The position numbers and the translations under genes are program-made. A DNA stretch of 64,000 nt from Stropharia rugosoannulata (taxonomy: Eukaryota; Basidiomycota; Agaricomycetes; Agaricales; Strophariaceae), in contig JANCIK010000002.1 in NCBI GenBank assembly GCA_028532985.1, forward strand, positions 1,364,001-1,428,000, read 5' to 3'. Of the stretch, positions 34,800 to 46,388 are shown piece by piece. Each line of letters begins with the position of its first letter. Position 1 is the first letter of the stretch. The notes beneath the pieces were generated by a model. It saw only the letters and a list, made by a program, of their open reading frames with translations, was not told where the DNA came from and did no database searches.

Positions 34800-36060
34800 G
34801 TCCTTGATATATTTGACTAGGGAAGTAAGTGTGTTGTTAGTAGGGATGAGATCAAGTCAATGACTAATGGGGTAAGTCTGGCATTTTGTAAGACAAAAGT
34901 GGGACCAGGATTATGAAAGTGACCTAGGCTCAAACCAAACATAGCTACAATATCAAGCAGCTTGTTAGCAATACTAGACATTAGGGTCCCACTCTCTGGA
35001 GTGGTAGTTAAAGTTGCCTCCCATATAGTAGAGGTAAACAAACAAAGGTGTGTCATCAAGGAGACAGACAGCAGTATAATGCTCATTATTATAAACATTG
35101 AGCAGGTTAAAGGAATTGCCTTGGTGAAACAAGAACACTAGTAACAGGCCATGATGGTTAATGAAATTAGAGTGCATCATGGGATATAGTGTAAATAGTT
35201 GACTAGTAATGTATGCCATGACCTTGGCAGGGCTGTCACTGTCAGGTGGACATATCATGGACATCTAGTTAGGATTTTTAGGAGTGCCCATAACATCATT
35301 GCTATCTAGATTGGACATTGATGGAGCAAATCTTATAGTCTGTCAAGCAGATTCTTGTATACTTATTGTGGCATAGATTTAGAAGTACATCAATGAGCAA
35401 ATAGTTTTTCACTATATTGAAAGATAAAACCCTAAAATTCTCCAGCCCTCTCATTAAGCTGGATGGGGGGTATTAGAAAAATTGTGAAGACATGTATTAG
35501 AGGTGTGTATCTAGGTATATTTAGCTGTGATCCATTTCTGGTCATAACAGTAGTGCCAAAAGGGGCATTTCTTCTAGTTACTAGTACTGTGATTACCCTT
35601 GCAGTTAGGGCATCAAGCAGTATATGGACAGTCCTTGCCCTTAAGGGTAGGGGCAATGGGGGGACTGGCCTTTGGGTTGCCCTTGCAGAGAACACAAAGG
35701 GTACAATAAGAAGCAGCATCATGTAGGCCTCTGTAATAAGGGTAGCACATGTAAAACACACAACATGCTCATGTTGAATAGCCCTATCTGTAGTATCAAA
35801 TGCATAGTGAGATCCTGATTTGAGTCTTGTCTGCAAAGATCTTGCAAGCCTGGCCCTGGTGCATCCAGTGAGGTGCTTAATGAGGTGCTTCACTTGGGTA
35901 CCCTATTAGGTGTCCTAGACCTCAAAGTATGCAATTGAGTTGGAACTGGCCTTAGAGATACAGTCAAGCTGGACAGATAACCAGAGTTTGAAGTTATCAG
36001 ATAATAGGGAGGTCTTCATGGTTGCCTCAACTTCCTAGGATATGACCTTCACCGCAAAAG
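34800..36060 (-). pseudogene. LINE fragment, second copy of the 60.8-63.3 kb family
   Basis: From 36060 down it repeats the end of ORF1 (KASSNSIAYFEV; the gag Cys cluster is lost by frameshift; RNGSQLNIPRYT; IQLNERAGEF). It then repeats the endonuclease (ICPPDSDSPAKVMAYITSQL, NSFNLLNVYNNEHYTAVCLL, YYMGGNFNYHSREWDPNV, LGLSLGHFHNPGPTFVLQNA). It is colinear with 60780-62040 and about 80 percent similar by eye. Many CG positions of the other copy are TG or CA here. Both copies end in the same part of the endonuclease and lack reverse transcriptase. Confidence 0.8.
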
Positions 36061-36239
36061 TGGGTGAAGTAAAAGTAAAATGTTAATACTATGTTTTACA
36101 GGGCCATAAATAACAATGACTGTTAAGGAAAGGTTAACTGGTAGTCTTGAATATTGACCACCAGTTTTAATGTACACATGGTTAGCACCAGACTAGCAAT
36201 TTGACTGCTTGACCAGCAGTATGAAAATTCAATATACTA

Positions 36240-36490
36240 CTATGCTTTATAGGACTATTGTGATTCAAATAAACAGATATTGTATGGTTTGCATTTTTTT
36301 AAATTGATCATGAGATCTGGCAGCTAGGATTCTTATGGTGCATATTTTTAGTGGACTAGGTTGCCAGTCTATAGAGCCAACAAGTCACTAGCAGCCTCTA
36401 GGCATAAAAAAATGATTTTTACAATTAGAAAATATTGAAACATAGATTATGAAGGATAAAGATTGTTTAATTAATTGTGAGGTTTGGCAG
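36240..36490 (-). repeat. Fragment of the 1.7-kb repeat array
   Basis: Contains two decayed ~165-bp units in the inverse orientation relative to 21.6 kb (ATAAAGATTGTTTAATTAAT near 36455). The adjoining GGTATTTTTAGTGG-type block matches 49.7 kb. Confidence 0.65.
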
Positions 36491-36509
36491 CTCTTGCACA
36501 CACTAAGAG

Positions 36510-36880
36510 GTCTGCTATAGGGCTAGACTCAAATTACAAGAAACACAAACACATAACCCCAGCAGAGTGAGATCCTATCCCTTAGATTGAGCAATACTCT
36601 TCAGCTAAGCAGGGAATAGATGTCTAGGCCCTCCTGGTACCTCTTTACTAAGTGGGTGTTTATGTTTGAGAGTCTCACAAGTTCAGTCTAGATGTCCACT
36701 GTACAGTGCCTGCAAGTTTGTTTTTAAGGAGGAGTTTAATTCTAAAAGTCTCAGAGTGATGCCTGGGCAACCTCTGCTGAGTATAGGATATATAATATAA
36801 TATGAAGTTTTGATAGTGGCTCTGCAGGGCTTATTCTGCTAAGTGGATTTAAGGTCCAGTGACTGCTGCATATGCTCACA
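36510..36880 (-). repeat. Decayed LTR fragment, family B
   Basis: Similar to 11050-11400 (GAGTGAGATCCTATCCCTTA, then GTGCCTGCAAGTTTG and AAGGAGGAGTTTAATTCTA). Almost every CG of the better copy has become TG or CA. The match fades after about 36880. Confidence 0.6.
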
Positions 36881-37339
36881 CAAGCTGGTATTCTCAATTG
36901 TGCCTTGCTCCATTGATTATCCAAAGTCATTCTGCCAGGACTGTCCAAAGTCCTATTCTGCTGAGACTATCCAGAACCTTGTTCCCCCTGGTGAATGGCA
37001 GCTGGACTCAGTCAGCTCTAGGTCATGCTGCACAGAGCTCTCAGTAGGGATATTTGGTCAGTAGAGAATAGACTTATAGTGTGATCCTGAACTTGGTTAA
37101 GCAGTAGAAGGCAAACATTCATGGGCATCTGTTCCTCCATAGTAGAGTCCAGGATGTAATGAAGGGCAATTACTTATGTAGATCCAGCAGATACAGGCTA
37201 AATCTGCATCAAGAGGAATGTTTACCTATATTTGGCAGGATCATTTTTGCATATTTCTTCATCAAATTTTGCCTGATAAAGATAATAATGGTATATTTAG
37301 GATGCCCTAATTTGCCTCTATCTCATCACTAAATTTCAT

Positions 37340-38760
37340 TTTTAGACATGTGGCTGTGTAGGTAATGGTAAACACAAATATTTTTGACCTTGTTCTATTT
37401 TTAGGTCAAAACTTTGGTCATGACTGCCCTCTTAAAATTTCAAACTCAGCTAAGATGCCCTGGGCCAATTATCCACTGTATGTATGCTCTAGTCTTCACA
37501 AATCCTTGCTGGGATACTGCCCAAGGCCTTGGACAACTACCCCTGTGGATATTTGAATGTATCTTGAGTGGATAGGTGAGCACAAGCATCATGTGAGCAT
37601 GCTTACCTTGCTCTTGTGGCGCTGCACTTACCTCAGACTTACTATAGTTAAGTGTGATGATATCACACTAAGTCACACCACTTACAGTGACTTGAGACAT
37701 AGGCACTTAAATGTGCTTAAACAATATCTGTGTATAGTTACAAAATAGTACAAGTACAAGTAGACTTAATGGGTTAAACAGTTGTAATAATACTGGCTGC
37801 ATTGAAATGTGCAAAGTTGGACTGAAAGTGGGTGGCTGGCAATAAGTCTATGCAGATCTGTTGTTATGGTACATGAATTTAAGTGAACAAGTAACATTGG
37901 TATCTTTTCATGGATTGTGGCACAACATCAAATAGGCACTTAACATGTATGAGGCATATGAGGTGTGTAATGAGCACAGGTGCTTAATGGGAGCTTAATA
38001 GATGTGTGAGTGATGTGGATGTAGTGTGGCATGATGAGTGCACATTGTTGGGAGTGTAAACAGTGTGCTATGAGCTTGGGCACTTAACAGGTGCTTAAGC
38101 ATGATTTACTATGTATTACAGTTTGTGGCACGGAATACAAAGAGTGTAACTAATTATATACTGTAGTTACTTGTTATGAGCATTTTTCTCTTTTAAATTT
38201 TTATCTCTAATTGAGTTCTTATTGAAATTATGATATTAAGCATCAGCATTATTATCATGCCCCCATTATCCAGACACATCCTATAGCCTGTATTTTGCCC
38301 ACTGGACTGAAGGCTACTTGGAGGGATGTAAATTCAATCCTGATGTCCTTTACCTTCTGCCACCCAAAAAGCTTTTCATTTTCATTGACAATGTATGTGT
38401 ACATTTCTCCCTGAAATCTACATTGTTAATATTCTTCAATTTGCATTAGATATTTTTGGATTTTGCTCAGAGCAGTGTACTTGAGCCTCTTGTTGATGAG
38501 GCAGTATCATGGATCAAAAGCCAACTCCCACTTATGACGGGCTATAGCACATTTTTAAGTAATTAACATTGTCAATGTCTTCAGAACCCAGAGATTGTGG
38601 CTGACTGGAATTTTTCAGCCAATATCTACCACAAATTCAACAAGGAACCTTGTCCATCTATAGTACATATTTACATTATGCCTTTTGCATAAGGAAACAT
38701 TTTACATTTATTTCTACTACAGAACAGGCCAATAACATGTTCTTCTATTCAACTAGTGCT
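37340..38760 (+). other. Coding-like remnants, unrecognised; short repeats
   Basis: Some plus-strand stretches read like exons: NFGHDCPLKISNSAKMPWAN; SYSLYFAHWTEGYLEGCKFN; DFAQSSVLEPLVDEAVSWIK; NPEIVADWNFSANIYHKFNK. They are separated by intron-like or degenerate sequence. They could be upstream exons of a gene carried by the KDZ element or a separate dead gene. About 37900-38110 repeats GAGCNNNGGTGCTTAA-type words. I do not recognise the protein. Confidence 0.3.
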
Positions 38761-39366
38761 TGGCATTGGTGAGATAACACTTTCAGATGCTATTTTGGCC
38801 AGTTGTCTTATTGTGCTGTACAGTTCTGAAGGCACACATAAATTAGACAGTGTTATTGAGGAGATTAGCACAATTTGAGAACCCACATCTGGAAAACAAG
38901 CATTACTTGCCTTTCTTGAAAATTACTCTGCAGCTCATGGTACAAATGACAATGTTTAAAGCACAATCAGATTTCATAGAATATTATGTAGACAGTACAT
39001 TAAGTTATGATACAATGGTGAATATGCATATTATGCCTCAGGAGAATGCTTCTGCTTCACAGAGGAGATTGTGCTAGCACTAGATGTTAAAGAGGCAAAT
39101 GTGGCTGCACAAACAATATCTCTATTATGTATCTCTTTAAGCTGCTGCAAAGTGTCATTAAAGTCTTCCTGCATGCTCTGCTTAACATCTGGCTCTGTAT
39201 TATTGCTATAACACTTCTTGGGATGTTTGCAGGACAATAAGCAGGTCTCAGGATTTTGAGCCATGGCCAGGATTTGATCGGGCACATATTCAACTCAGAT
39301 CCACATCAAGTCTGTGTGATCAAAGCCATAAGCAATAGTAGGCAGTATGTCTGCTATCCCTAGACA

Positions 39367-42300
39367 GTGGAGAAAGTCATTGGTAGAAAATTGAATATGA
39401 GCCCATTGCCCTGTATAGTTACCCCCTCAGATAAAGACAGCCACTGCATGAATCTCTGCTGTAGCCCCAATCACGACAGACATATTTTGAGGGCCGATGT
39501 TGTCCCAAGTGTATCAGGAAAACCACTTTTTTCCAAAAAGACTTTTTTAGACATCCATGAGTCTCTTGGGAAATTTAAAGTCTTTCAATTTTTCTAAGTA
39601 TTTATATGTATTAGTGTAATTGTATAAATCTTTTTATGTCTCTGAAAGATTGTAGAAATGTCTCATAAAGTGTATTAAAAGGCTACAAAAAGACTCAAAA
39701 AGACATTTAAAGACATAAGAACCTGGGAAAAAATAGACTTATGAATAGCTATTGTCAGCTATTACTTGTCAATCTAAATTGTGGTCTTATATAAAATACA
39801 TCTGAACATGACTAAATTCAATGACTTGTGATGTAATAAATTAATGTAGTCTAGAGCATTACCATCATATTTAACCTGCAGTGAGCCTATATACACAGGC
39901 ACATGGTGTAGGGGGAAGTATGTTGGTTTTAAGTTATGCATGAAGCTATTGGTTCAATTCCTGGCTAATGCAAATTATTTCCACAATATAAGTTCCTCTT
40001 CCCATTGTACTCAAGTTAATATGATGGTTTATTTGCCATTGTATGTCTATGTAAGGTGCTGACTAATATAGTTACTTCATGACAAATTTTTTAAGTACAT
40101 TTAAATATACCTAATTACCTACTTACAAATATAATCTAATCTATGTAGTAGTGATTTGGCTAAGATGAGGTTATATTTTTAATGTTTTGATAAAGCAAAA
40201 ATATAACATTAAAAGACACTCAGAGACATCTGGAGATATTATGGACACATAAAAAGACATTAAAGAGACTCCTAGAGACATAAAAAAGTCTTTAAAAGTT
40301 TGATACCTGGAGACTTTGCTTTAAGACCCAGGTCTCCTGGGGTCTCTTTGAGTCTTTTTAAGTCTTTCTAAAAAATTAAAAGACTTTTTCTGAAAAAGTG
40401 TTTTTCCTGATGTATTCCTGCTATTCCTGCTATTCCAGATGTTCCACTAGGCTTTGAACCACAGGAAGTACCTGACTGTCTTGACTATGCTGGAGATATA
40501 ACTGAGGATCAGGTTATCGAAAACCTACAAAACTTGGATCTACCAGTATATAGAGGCAAGGTATGTTATATCACCCACATGAATTGCACACTGCATATAT
40601 TAAATGGTGCAGTTGCAAAACAATTTTCTTAGAGAATGGCTTGTTAGAAGGGATACTCACTTGAAGATTGTAATGGCATCCCATGCACCTGCCAGAGGGA
40701 TTGATACATGCAATGCCTGCAATGCACCTGCTGCCAAATGGAAGTGTAAGGCATGCTTTGGAGGATATATTCTTTGTTGGGATAGTAGTGCTTTCACACT
40801 GGCAGCGCTATGGCAAGTTGGTGTAAAGCTTCATCTTGGCCATCAAGGAAATAGATGTCCTAATACAATGGATGACTACAATGATATACAAGAAATGCAA
40901 GAGGTGCAGTATGGGGATGAACATGAAAGCAATATCTACTGGGCTTACAATGCTGGTCTGCAACCTGAAGCTGAGGAAGCTGCTGATGAATACATTGATG
41001 AAGACACAACTGTCTTTGATATTGATGTTACTTACCCTTGAGTCTTACTGAGGCCAGCTCAACATGATACACATGGCAATCCATTTGTTACAATTGTCGA
41101 GGTGAATGGCATTCATCACCTGCCAGCAGTCAAATGTCATTGTGACAATTAGCCACCTGATGACTCCCTATTCATGCAATTGTCCCTGTTCCCAACCTCC
41201 TTTGATGTGGTCAAGACTGTCTTCACATTTGCTGCTCTTTGAGATTTCAGGCTGTCTAACCTGGAATGCAAGACATCTGCATATCAGTACTACACAAAGC
41301 TCTGCCGGTTAACTTGCCCTGCCTTCCTACAAGCAGTGTTGGATCGATACTATGAGCTCCGCCAGCTCAGTAGTCAATTTCACAACATGAAGATGTGGAC
41401 CACACATGGCTAAGCTCATGGACTATGGCGCCCAAACCCTGGCCCACCAGCTATCACTAAAGTGCGGATTCTTGCTGATAATGAAATACCAAATGAGGAT
41501 ATTATGCCTCCACTAATTGCAGAACATTCTGAATCAGACAGTAAAGATGATGCTCCTAAAGACGCTGCCGGAGCAATTAAAACAACACCATTGATGTACA
41601 GCGATATACTGGCTCTATTTTGCCCTGCTTGTCCTCAACCAGACATCAACCTCCCTGAAGACTGGAAAGAGAATAACAAGAAGTTCCTTTTTATTTGCAA
41701 GTACTGTGCTGATGGGAACTTCAAGGCTGACCATTTAAATCAAAAGAATGCCTATGACAATATTGATCTGACAGCTGGTCAGGCATTCATGACAGCTGCC
41801 AGTCCATATCAGGAGCATTTGAAAGACGCCAAAAAATATTCCAGGAAATTCAAGGAGCTGCCGAATTGCCATTCTCACCGTGCACAGCTTGACAGTGAAA
41901 AGGTTGTTTCTGGCCGCCAGGTCAGAGGGATTGGTGTACAGGCATGTGCAAGACATGGCTGCTTTTGTCCAGGCAGTCTTGTTGACTTTGAATTGGGCGA
42001 ATGTCAAATGTGCATGGACTACAATATTTCTGAAGCACTCAAGCATACCAACACCGGCAGCATTGAAACTGTCATGTTCATTTATGACATTATGTGTCAG
42101 TTCTACAAGAATATGACTAGGCAATTTTGACTAATGAAGGGTCTCACATGGCCACAAAGGCTTTGATGCATATGTGCAGTTGGTCTCTGGCATGTACATG
42201 GCCACAAGACGGAATGTCTATTTAGATGGGCATCTACCTATATCCCAGGTGTTGGCATGGTAGATGGAGAGATTCTGGAAACACTATGGAGCCTGCTAAA

Positions 42301-43888
42301 CAAGACATCTTGCAGTGTTCAGACTGCAACCACCGGCCATAGAGCTGAAGTGCTTGATGATCACATGGGTGATTCCAATTGGAAGAAGACAGTCAATATG
42401 CCATCCACAATCATCAAGAAATATATTTGAGCAGTGAATCAAGAAATTGATGCTATTGTGTACTATAACAATATTACTGCAAGTATGCCAGCGGATAAGC
42501 TCCCAAAATGGTTGGAACAGATCGAGGCTGCTGAATGCCGGCAAGATGCAGAGCCAGAAGCAATGGACATTTATTGACTGGCTGTGCAGAAGGCTGCAAC
42601 CATGCAAGAAATTGAGGTGCAGCTTTTAGAGAATGAAATTCGAAACAGAGAGACTGGCAGTTGTGCTGTATGGCTCTCACAGAGTATTCAAGCTGAGCAA
42701 TTGCAGTGAGTATCAATCATGATTACCAACCAATTTATTCATTATTTAGAAATGAATTGCAGTCCCACATCTGCCGTATGCCTCAAGATCCTATGGTGGC
42801 TCAGCGTCAGGATCTTGTACGCCGCCGGCACACACTTCGCAAGCAGCTGGACAAATTTTCTCGCAATCCAGTTGACATCATGGGCATTGATATTTTGAAT
42901 TCTTTCAATGATGAACATGATGTTCCCATCCTGGATGGTGCACAAACGGATGAAGAAGCAGAGGTGGCCAATGAAGAAGTCAGTAATGCTGACCCAGAAA
43001 GGCAGCTAATGGCCTTCCCTTCAGAAATCACTGAAGAGCTCATGACAGCCGCCAGTGCATCAGCCCAGGATAAATCTATGCTCCACCAATTGCAAAAAAC
43101 AGAGCTGAAGATTAGGAAAGCTCATGCTGATGATTTATTGGAATCCATTCATGGAGAAATCATTCAGAAATCCTGGCTATATGCATTTGATGTCAGGAGG
43201 ACAGATGGTGCCCACCACGCTCATGCACAAGATCAAGTGGTCATCTTGGCATAAGCAACCAGTACACACCAGCAGAAATACAATGAGAATCAATTATCCA
43301 TGCTATGCCTTGCAAGACATGACAATGCTAGGGCTGCCATTGAACAACAATTCCCCATCATGTCAAAAGCTGATACAAATACTAGTGCATCAATAACTGA
43401 ACCAAATGCAAGAGGGGGTAGCAGTTCTCAAATGTCTTGGATATGGAGAATGGAACATAATATGGATCTGCCGGTTGGCAATCCGCCAGTTGATGGAAAT
43501 CTCAATCGTGAAAGAATCAATGATTGTAAGTTTGATTGATACTTGTCAAGCTGTGACTAATACAATTGTAGTCTATTGAATCCATTGGCTATGAGCAAGA
43601 GCATAGAAGATGCAATGGGAGGAAGAGGTTGTTCTATGTCAGCATGAAATGGACTGGACAGTCCGGGTCTATGTCCATATGGCAAATATGTGGAAACACC
43701 GGTAGAATGTTTGGGCAGATGCAGTGACCACCATTCAAAACCCATCGAATGACACCACCGGCCAATTTAATGCTCACCCACTAGGTTTCCAGGCTTATGC
43801 ACAGGCACAGATCAACTTATGGAATGAATTAGGTAGGGTAGTGGATGCTAGATTTAGTAAGGCACATGTAAATTATAAAAGCCACTAG
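39367..43888 (+). pseudogene. KDZ transposase with CxC cysteine cluster
   Basis: An early exon (to 39511, DRHILRADVVPS) is separated from the next (IPDVPLGFEPQEVPDCLDYA, 40430) by the inverted-repeat element copy 2. Then come LREWLVRRDTHL and the cysteine cluster C-x2-C...WKCKACFGGYILC with GVKLHLGHQGNRCPN. A middle region reads LECKTSAYQYYTKLCRLTCP and FLQAVLDRYYELRQLSSQFH. The catalytic-region block (41460-42127) has GIGVQACARHGCFCPGSLVD, FELGECQMCMDYNISEAL and MFIYDIMCQFYKNM. Next are TYIPGVGMVDGEILETLWSL with HRAEVLDDHMGDSNWKKTVN. The tail (43608-43888) has EEVVLCQHEMDWTVRVYVHM and LGFQAYAQAQINLWNELGRV. This order is diagnostic of KDZ (Kyakuja-Dileera-Zisupton) transposases. At least six in-frame stops and several frameshifts make it inactive. 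Confidence 0.9.
39512..40412 (-). mobile_element. Nonautonomous terminal-inverted-repeat element, copy 2
   Basis: This is the inverse orientation of copy 1, with ends TATCAGGAAAA and TTTTTCCTGATG. The internal tRNA-like segment reads on the plus strand (GGCACATGGTGTAGGGGGAA near 39898 and GGTTCAATTCC near 39953). It splits the N-terminal part of the KDZ transposase. Its 2-bp duplication is not clear-cut because the left end has mutated. Confidence 0.8.
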
Positions 43889-44002
43889 TATCATGTGGCC
43901 TGAGGAATGAATACACATGACCTTATCAATCAACCATCTCTGCACTGTTGATCTTGTCTTTCATTTTTACCTCCACAGCTACTCAAACTCCATTTCATCA
44001 CA

Positions 44003-46246
44003 ATGTCTTCCTCAAACACCAACCCCATGCCGATCCTCGATGAAGAAGCCCACATCGATCATGTGCAGTGCAACCTGCTTCTCTACCTCTGCATGTTTCG
44101 CATCTGCTGTGGCCTCAGATACTCAATCACTGGTGCCGAGCTTCTCCATGATAGCCCCTATGCCCGCCTGCTTATGAAGGAGATAGTGAGTTTTATCTAT
44201 TGATTATTGCTTCAAGGTTAACAGTTGTATTCAGGAATTCACATTGATTCACATTTCAACATGTGTAATGAAAGGATACTGAATGAGGCAGCCATATCTA
44301 CTAGATCAGTTGGCAATCAATGGTTACAGTATTGCCCACCGGCCAAATGGCATTCTGATTCCGCCGGCCTACAACCCAGAGTTCATGAGAAAAGAAGATG
44401 CCCTTCTCATGTCAATGACAGAAACAACACCCATTTGGTGGCTTGCACTAGCAGACAATATCAATGACTACCAAGTCACCGCTGATTCTATCTGCCACCA
44501 CTTTGACATTCTTCTCTCCTTCATGATAGATTTCCATGACAAGATGCACCAAATGCCAGATCTCCTTGGCAGTCCGGTGCCATGGGTCGAGATTCCCAGG
44601 CTTGCAGCAAGGCCAGCGGGTTCAAACCAAACAATCAATCAAGTCTGTGAATCCTGCTTGAAGAAGGATGAGAAGTTGGAATGGCTTGAATTTTATTTCA
44701 AGATGTTGAAGGGTGAATTCGAACAGGGACAGCAAGGTGGGCCTCAAGAGCCCAGGGAGAGTTTATGGGAGAACCTTCGACTGCCGGGCAAGAATACCTA
44801 CACCTATCCCCCCCAGGAACCTCTCCCCGGAATTGCAGGATGCAACTGTCTCCTCCTGTGCTTCATCAGCCCACTGCCCAAAGACAGCAGTGCTAGTCAC
44901 TTGGTTGGTTCCTCATCTCAGGGAAGCTCCACGATGTCGGATGAATTCTGGAGTTCACCCGCCGGTCCTACAACAGCCCCATGCACATTCCAACTTCATT
45001 CAGGCGTGGCCTCTGTCGAAGAGCTGGCTGCATACATCGCCAGGAAGCCATTCGCCAATGGCAGATTAATAATCAATGACCCAGTGCAGCAAAGGCCTGT
45101 GGCAGAAACCCACATCGGCAAAGGGAAGGGGCGAGAAATCACCATTGCGACAATCCTGAATGAGCCATTGACTGCTGGTGTTGACATTGCTGGTCCATCA
45201 AATATCCAGCCAGACTTGGATGAAGACGAGCCGCCAACAATAAATGACCAGGTGCAGCAAAGGCCTGTGGAGGAAAGTCACATTGGCAAAGGGAAGGGGC
45301 GAGAAATCACCATAGCAACAATCCTGGATGAGCCATCGACTGCTGGTGTTGAAACTGCCGGTCCATCAAATGTCCAGCCAGACTTGGATGAAGAAGAGCC
45401 GCCAATGGAGGTCCTAGTCAGAGAGGACAAGGATGATGAAGATCAAGGAACAGGAGAGGATGGAGGGGACAACAAAGCAGATGAACATGAATCTGCGTGC
45501 ACGACAGATGGTGAGGAGACCAAGGATGAAGATGAACCCCCGATGGACGTACCGGCAGACAAGGTGGTCTTGCCTGCGAGACCCCTCCCCAAATGCAATG
45601 TCACCAAACCTGGACAGGCCTCTGCCATAGAAATGGAGGCTTACCAGGCTAGCCTGGAGGGGAGATGACCCCCAATGCAGAGGACACCCACTCCCCAATT
45701 GGTTGACACAACACTCCCAATCCAGAGGGAGCTTGATTTGCAGGCTGCCGGTCTAATTGGCCAACAGCCACAACTTGGTGATGGGATGCCTGACAGCAAT
45801 ACCCCTCATCAACCCATCGATTTGACGGCTGATGACAATGAAGAGGCGGGGACACCCATGGAAATCAGCGATGGGGAAGATGAGCCCTCGATTTCAACAA
45901 TTGTCGCCGCCAGTCAGACAGCACTCAAACAGATTGATGAGGATGATGAGGCCCCCATGGAGGTTCCCAAACCAGGAGATGATACACTTCATCATCTGCA
46001 AAATGAGAGTGGGGATGAAGATTCACCACCGATGTGTAAGTCTTAATATTTATGACAGATTTGAGCTTTACTAACAACCGGCAGTGTGACTGGCAGCATT
46101 TAGACGTCCACATTGATGACAATCACTTGGACAATAGCTCGGTATGCACATCACTTCCTTCTACCTGGAGCCCCAACTCAGACTCCTCTACTTCTGATGA
46201 TGATGATTAGGATGCAGATGCAGATGGGGAACCGGACTCAGATGTC
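44003..46246 (+). pseudogene. Accessory gene between the KDZ transposase and the TET-like gene
   Basis: Exon 1 (44003-44185) reads MSSSNTNPMPILDEEAHIDH and LLLYLCMFRICCGLRYSITG. A ~50-bp intron follows, then a frameshifted junction near 44310, then a long frame to 45668 (GYSIAHRPNGILIPPAYNPE; ADSICHHFDILLSFMIDFHD with KMHQMPDLLGSP). After a TGA at 45666-45668 (probable former CGA) the same frame continues to 46046 and probably further. The C-terminal half is acidic and Pro-rich, with reiterated EDEPPME-like motifs and a 56-residue tandem duplication. It could be a chromatin- or protein-binding scaffold. I do not recognise the family. Confidence 0.55.
45071..45406 (+). repeat. 168-bp in-frame tandem duplication
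   Basis: Two units (45071-45238 and 45239-45406) encode 56 residues each, beginning IND(P/Q)VQQRPV and containing IGKGKGREITIATIL and GPSN(I/V)QPDLDE. They are about 90 percent identical. Confidence 0.9.
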
Positions 46247-46388
46247 TAGGCAGGCTAGCACCCCATTTTCAATCCATTGCACCGCTGGTCTCCCCTCTTC
46301 ATGTTGTATTGTCATCTTGTCTTCCTGTCAGTCTGTCTTTTGTATTTCCCCATTTGCCCAATCCTTGTTATTTAAACATACAATTTAA

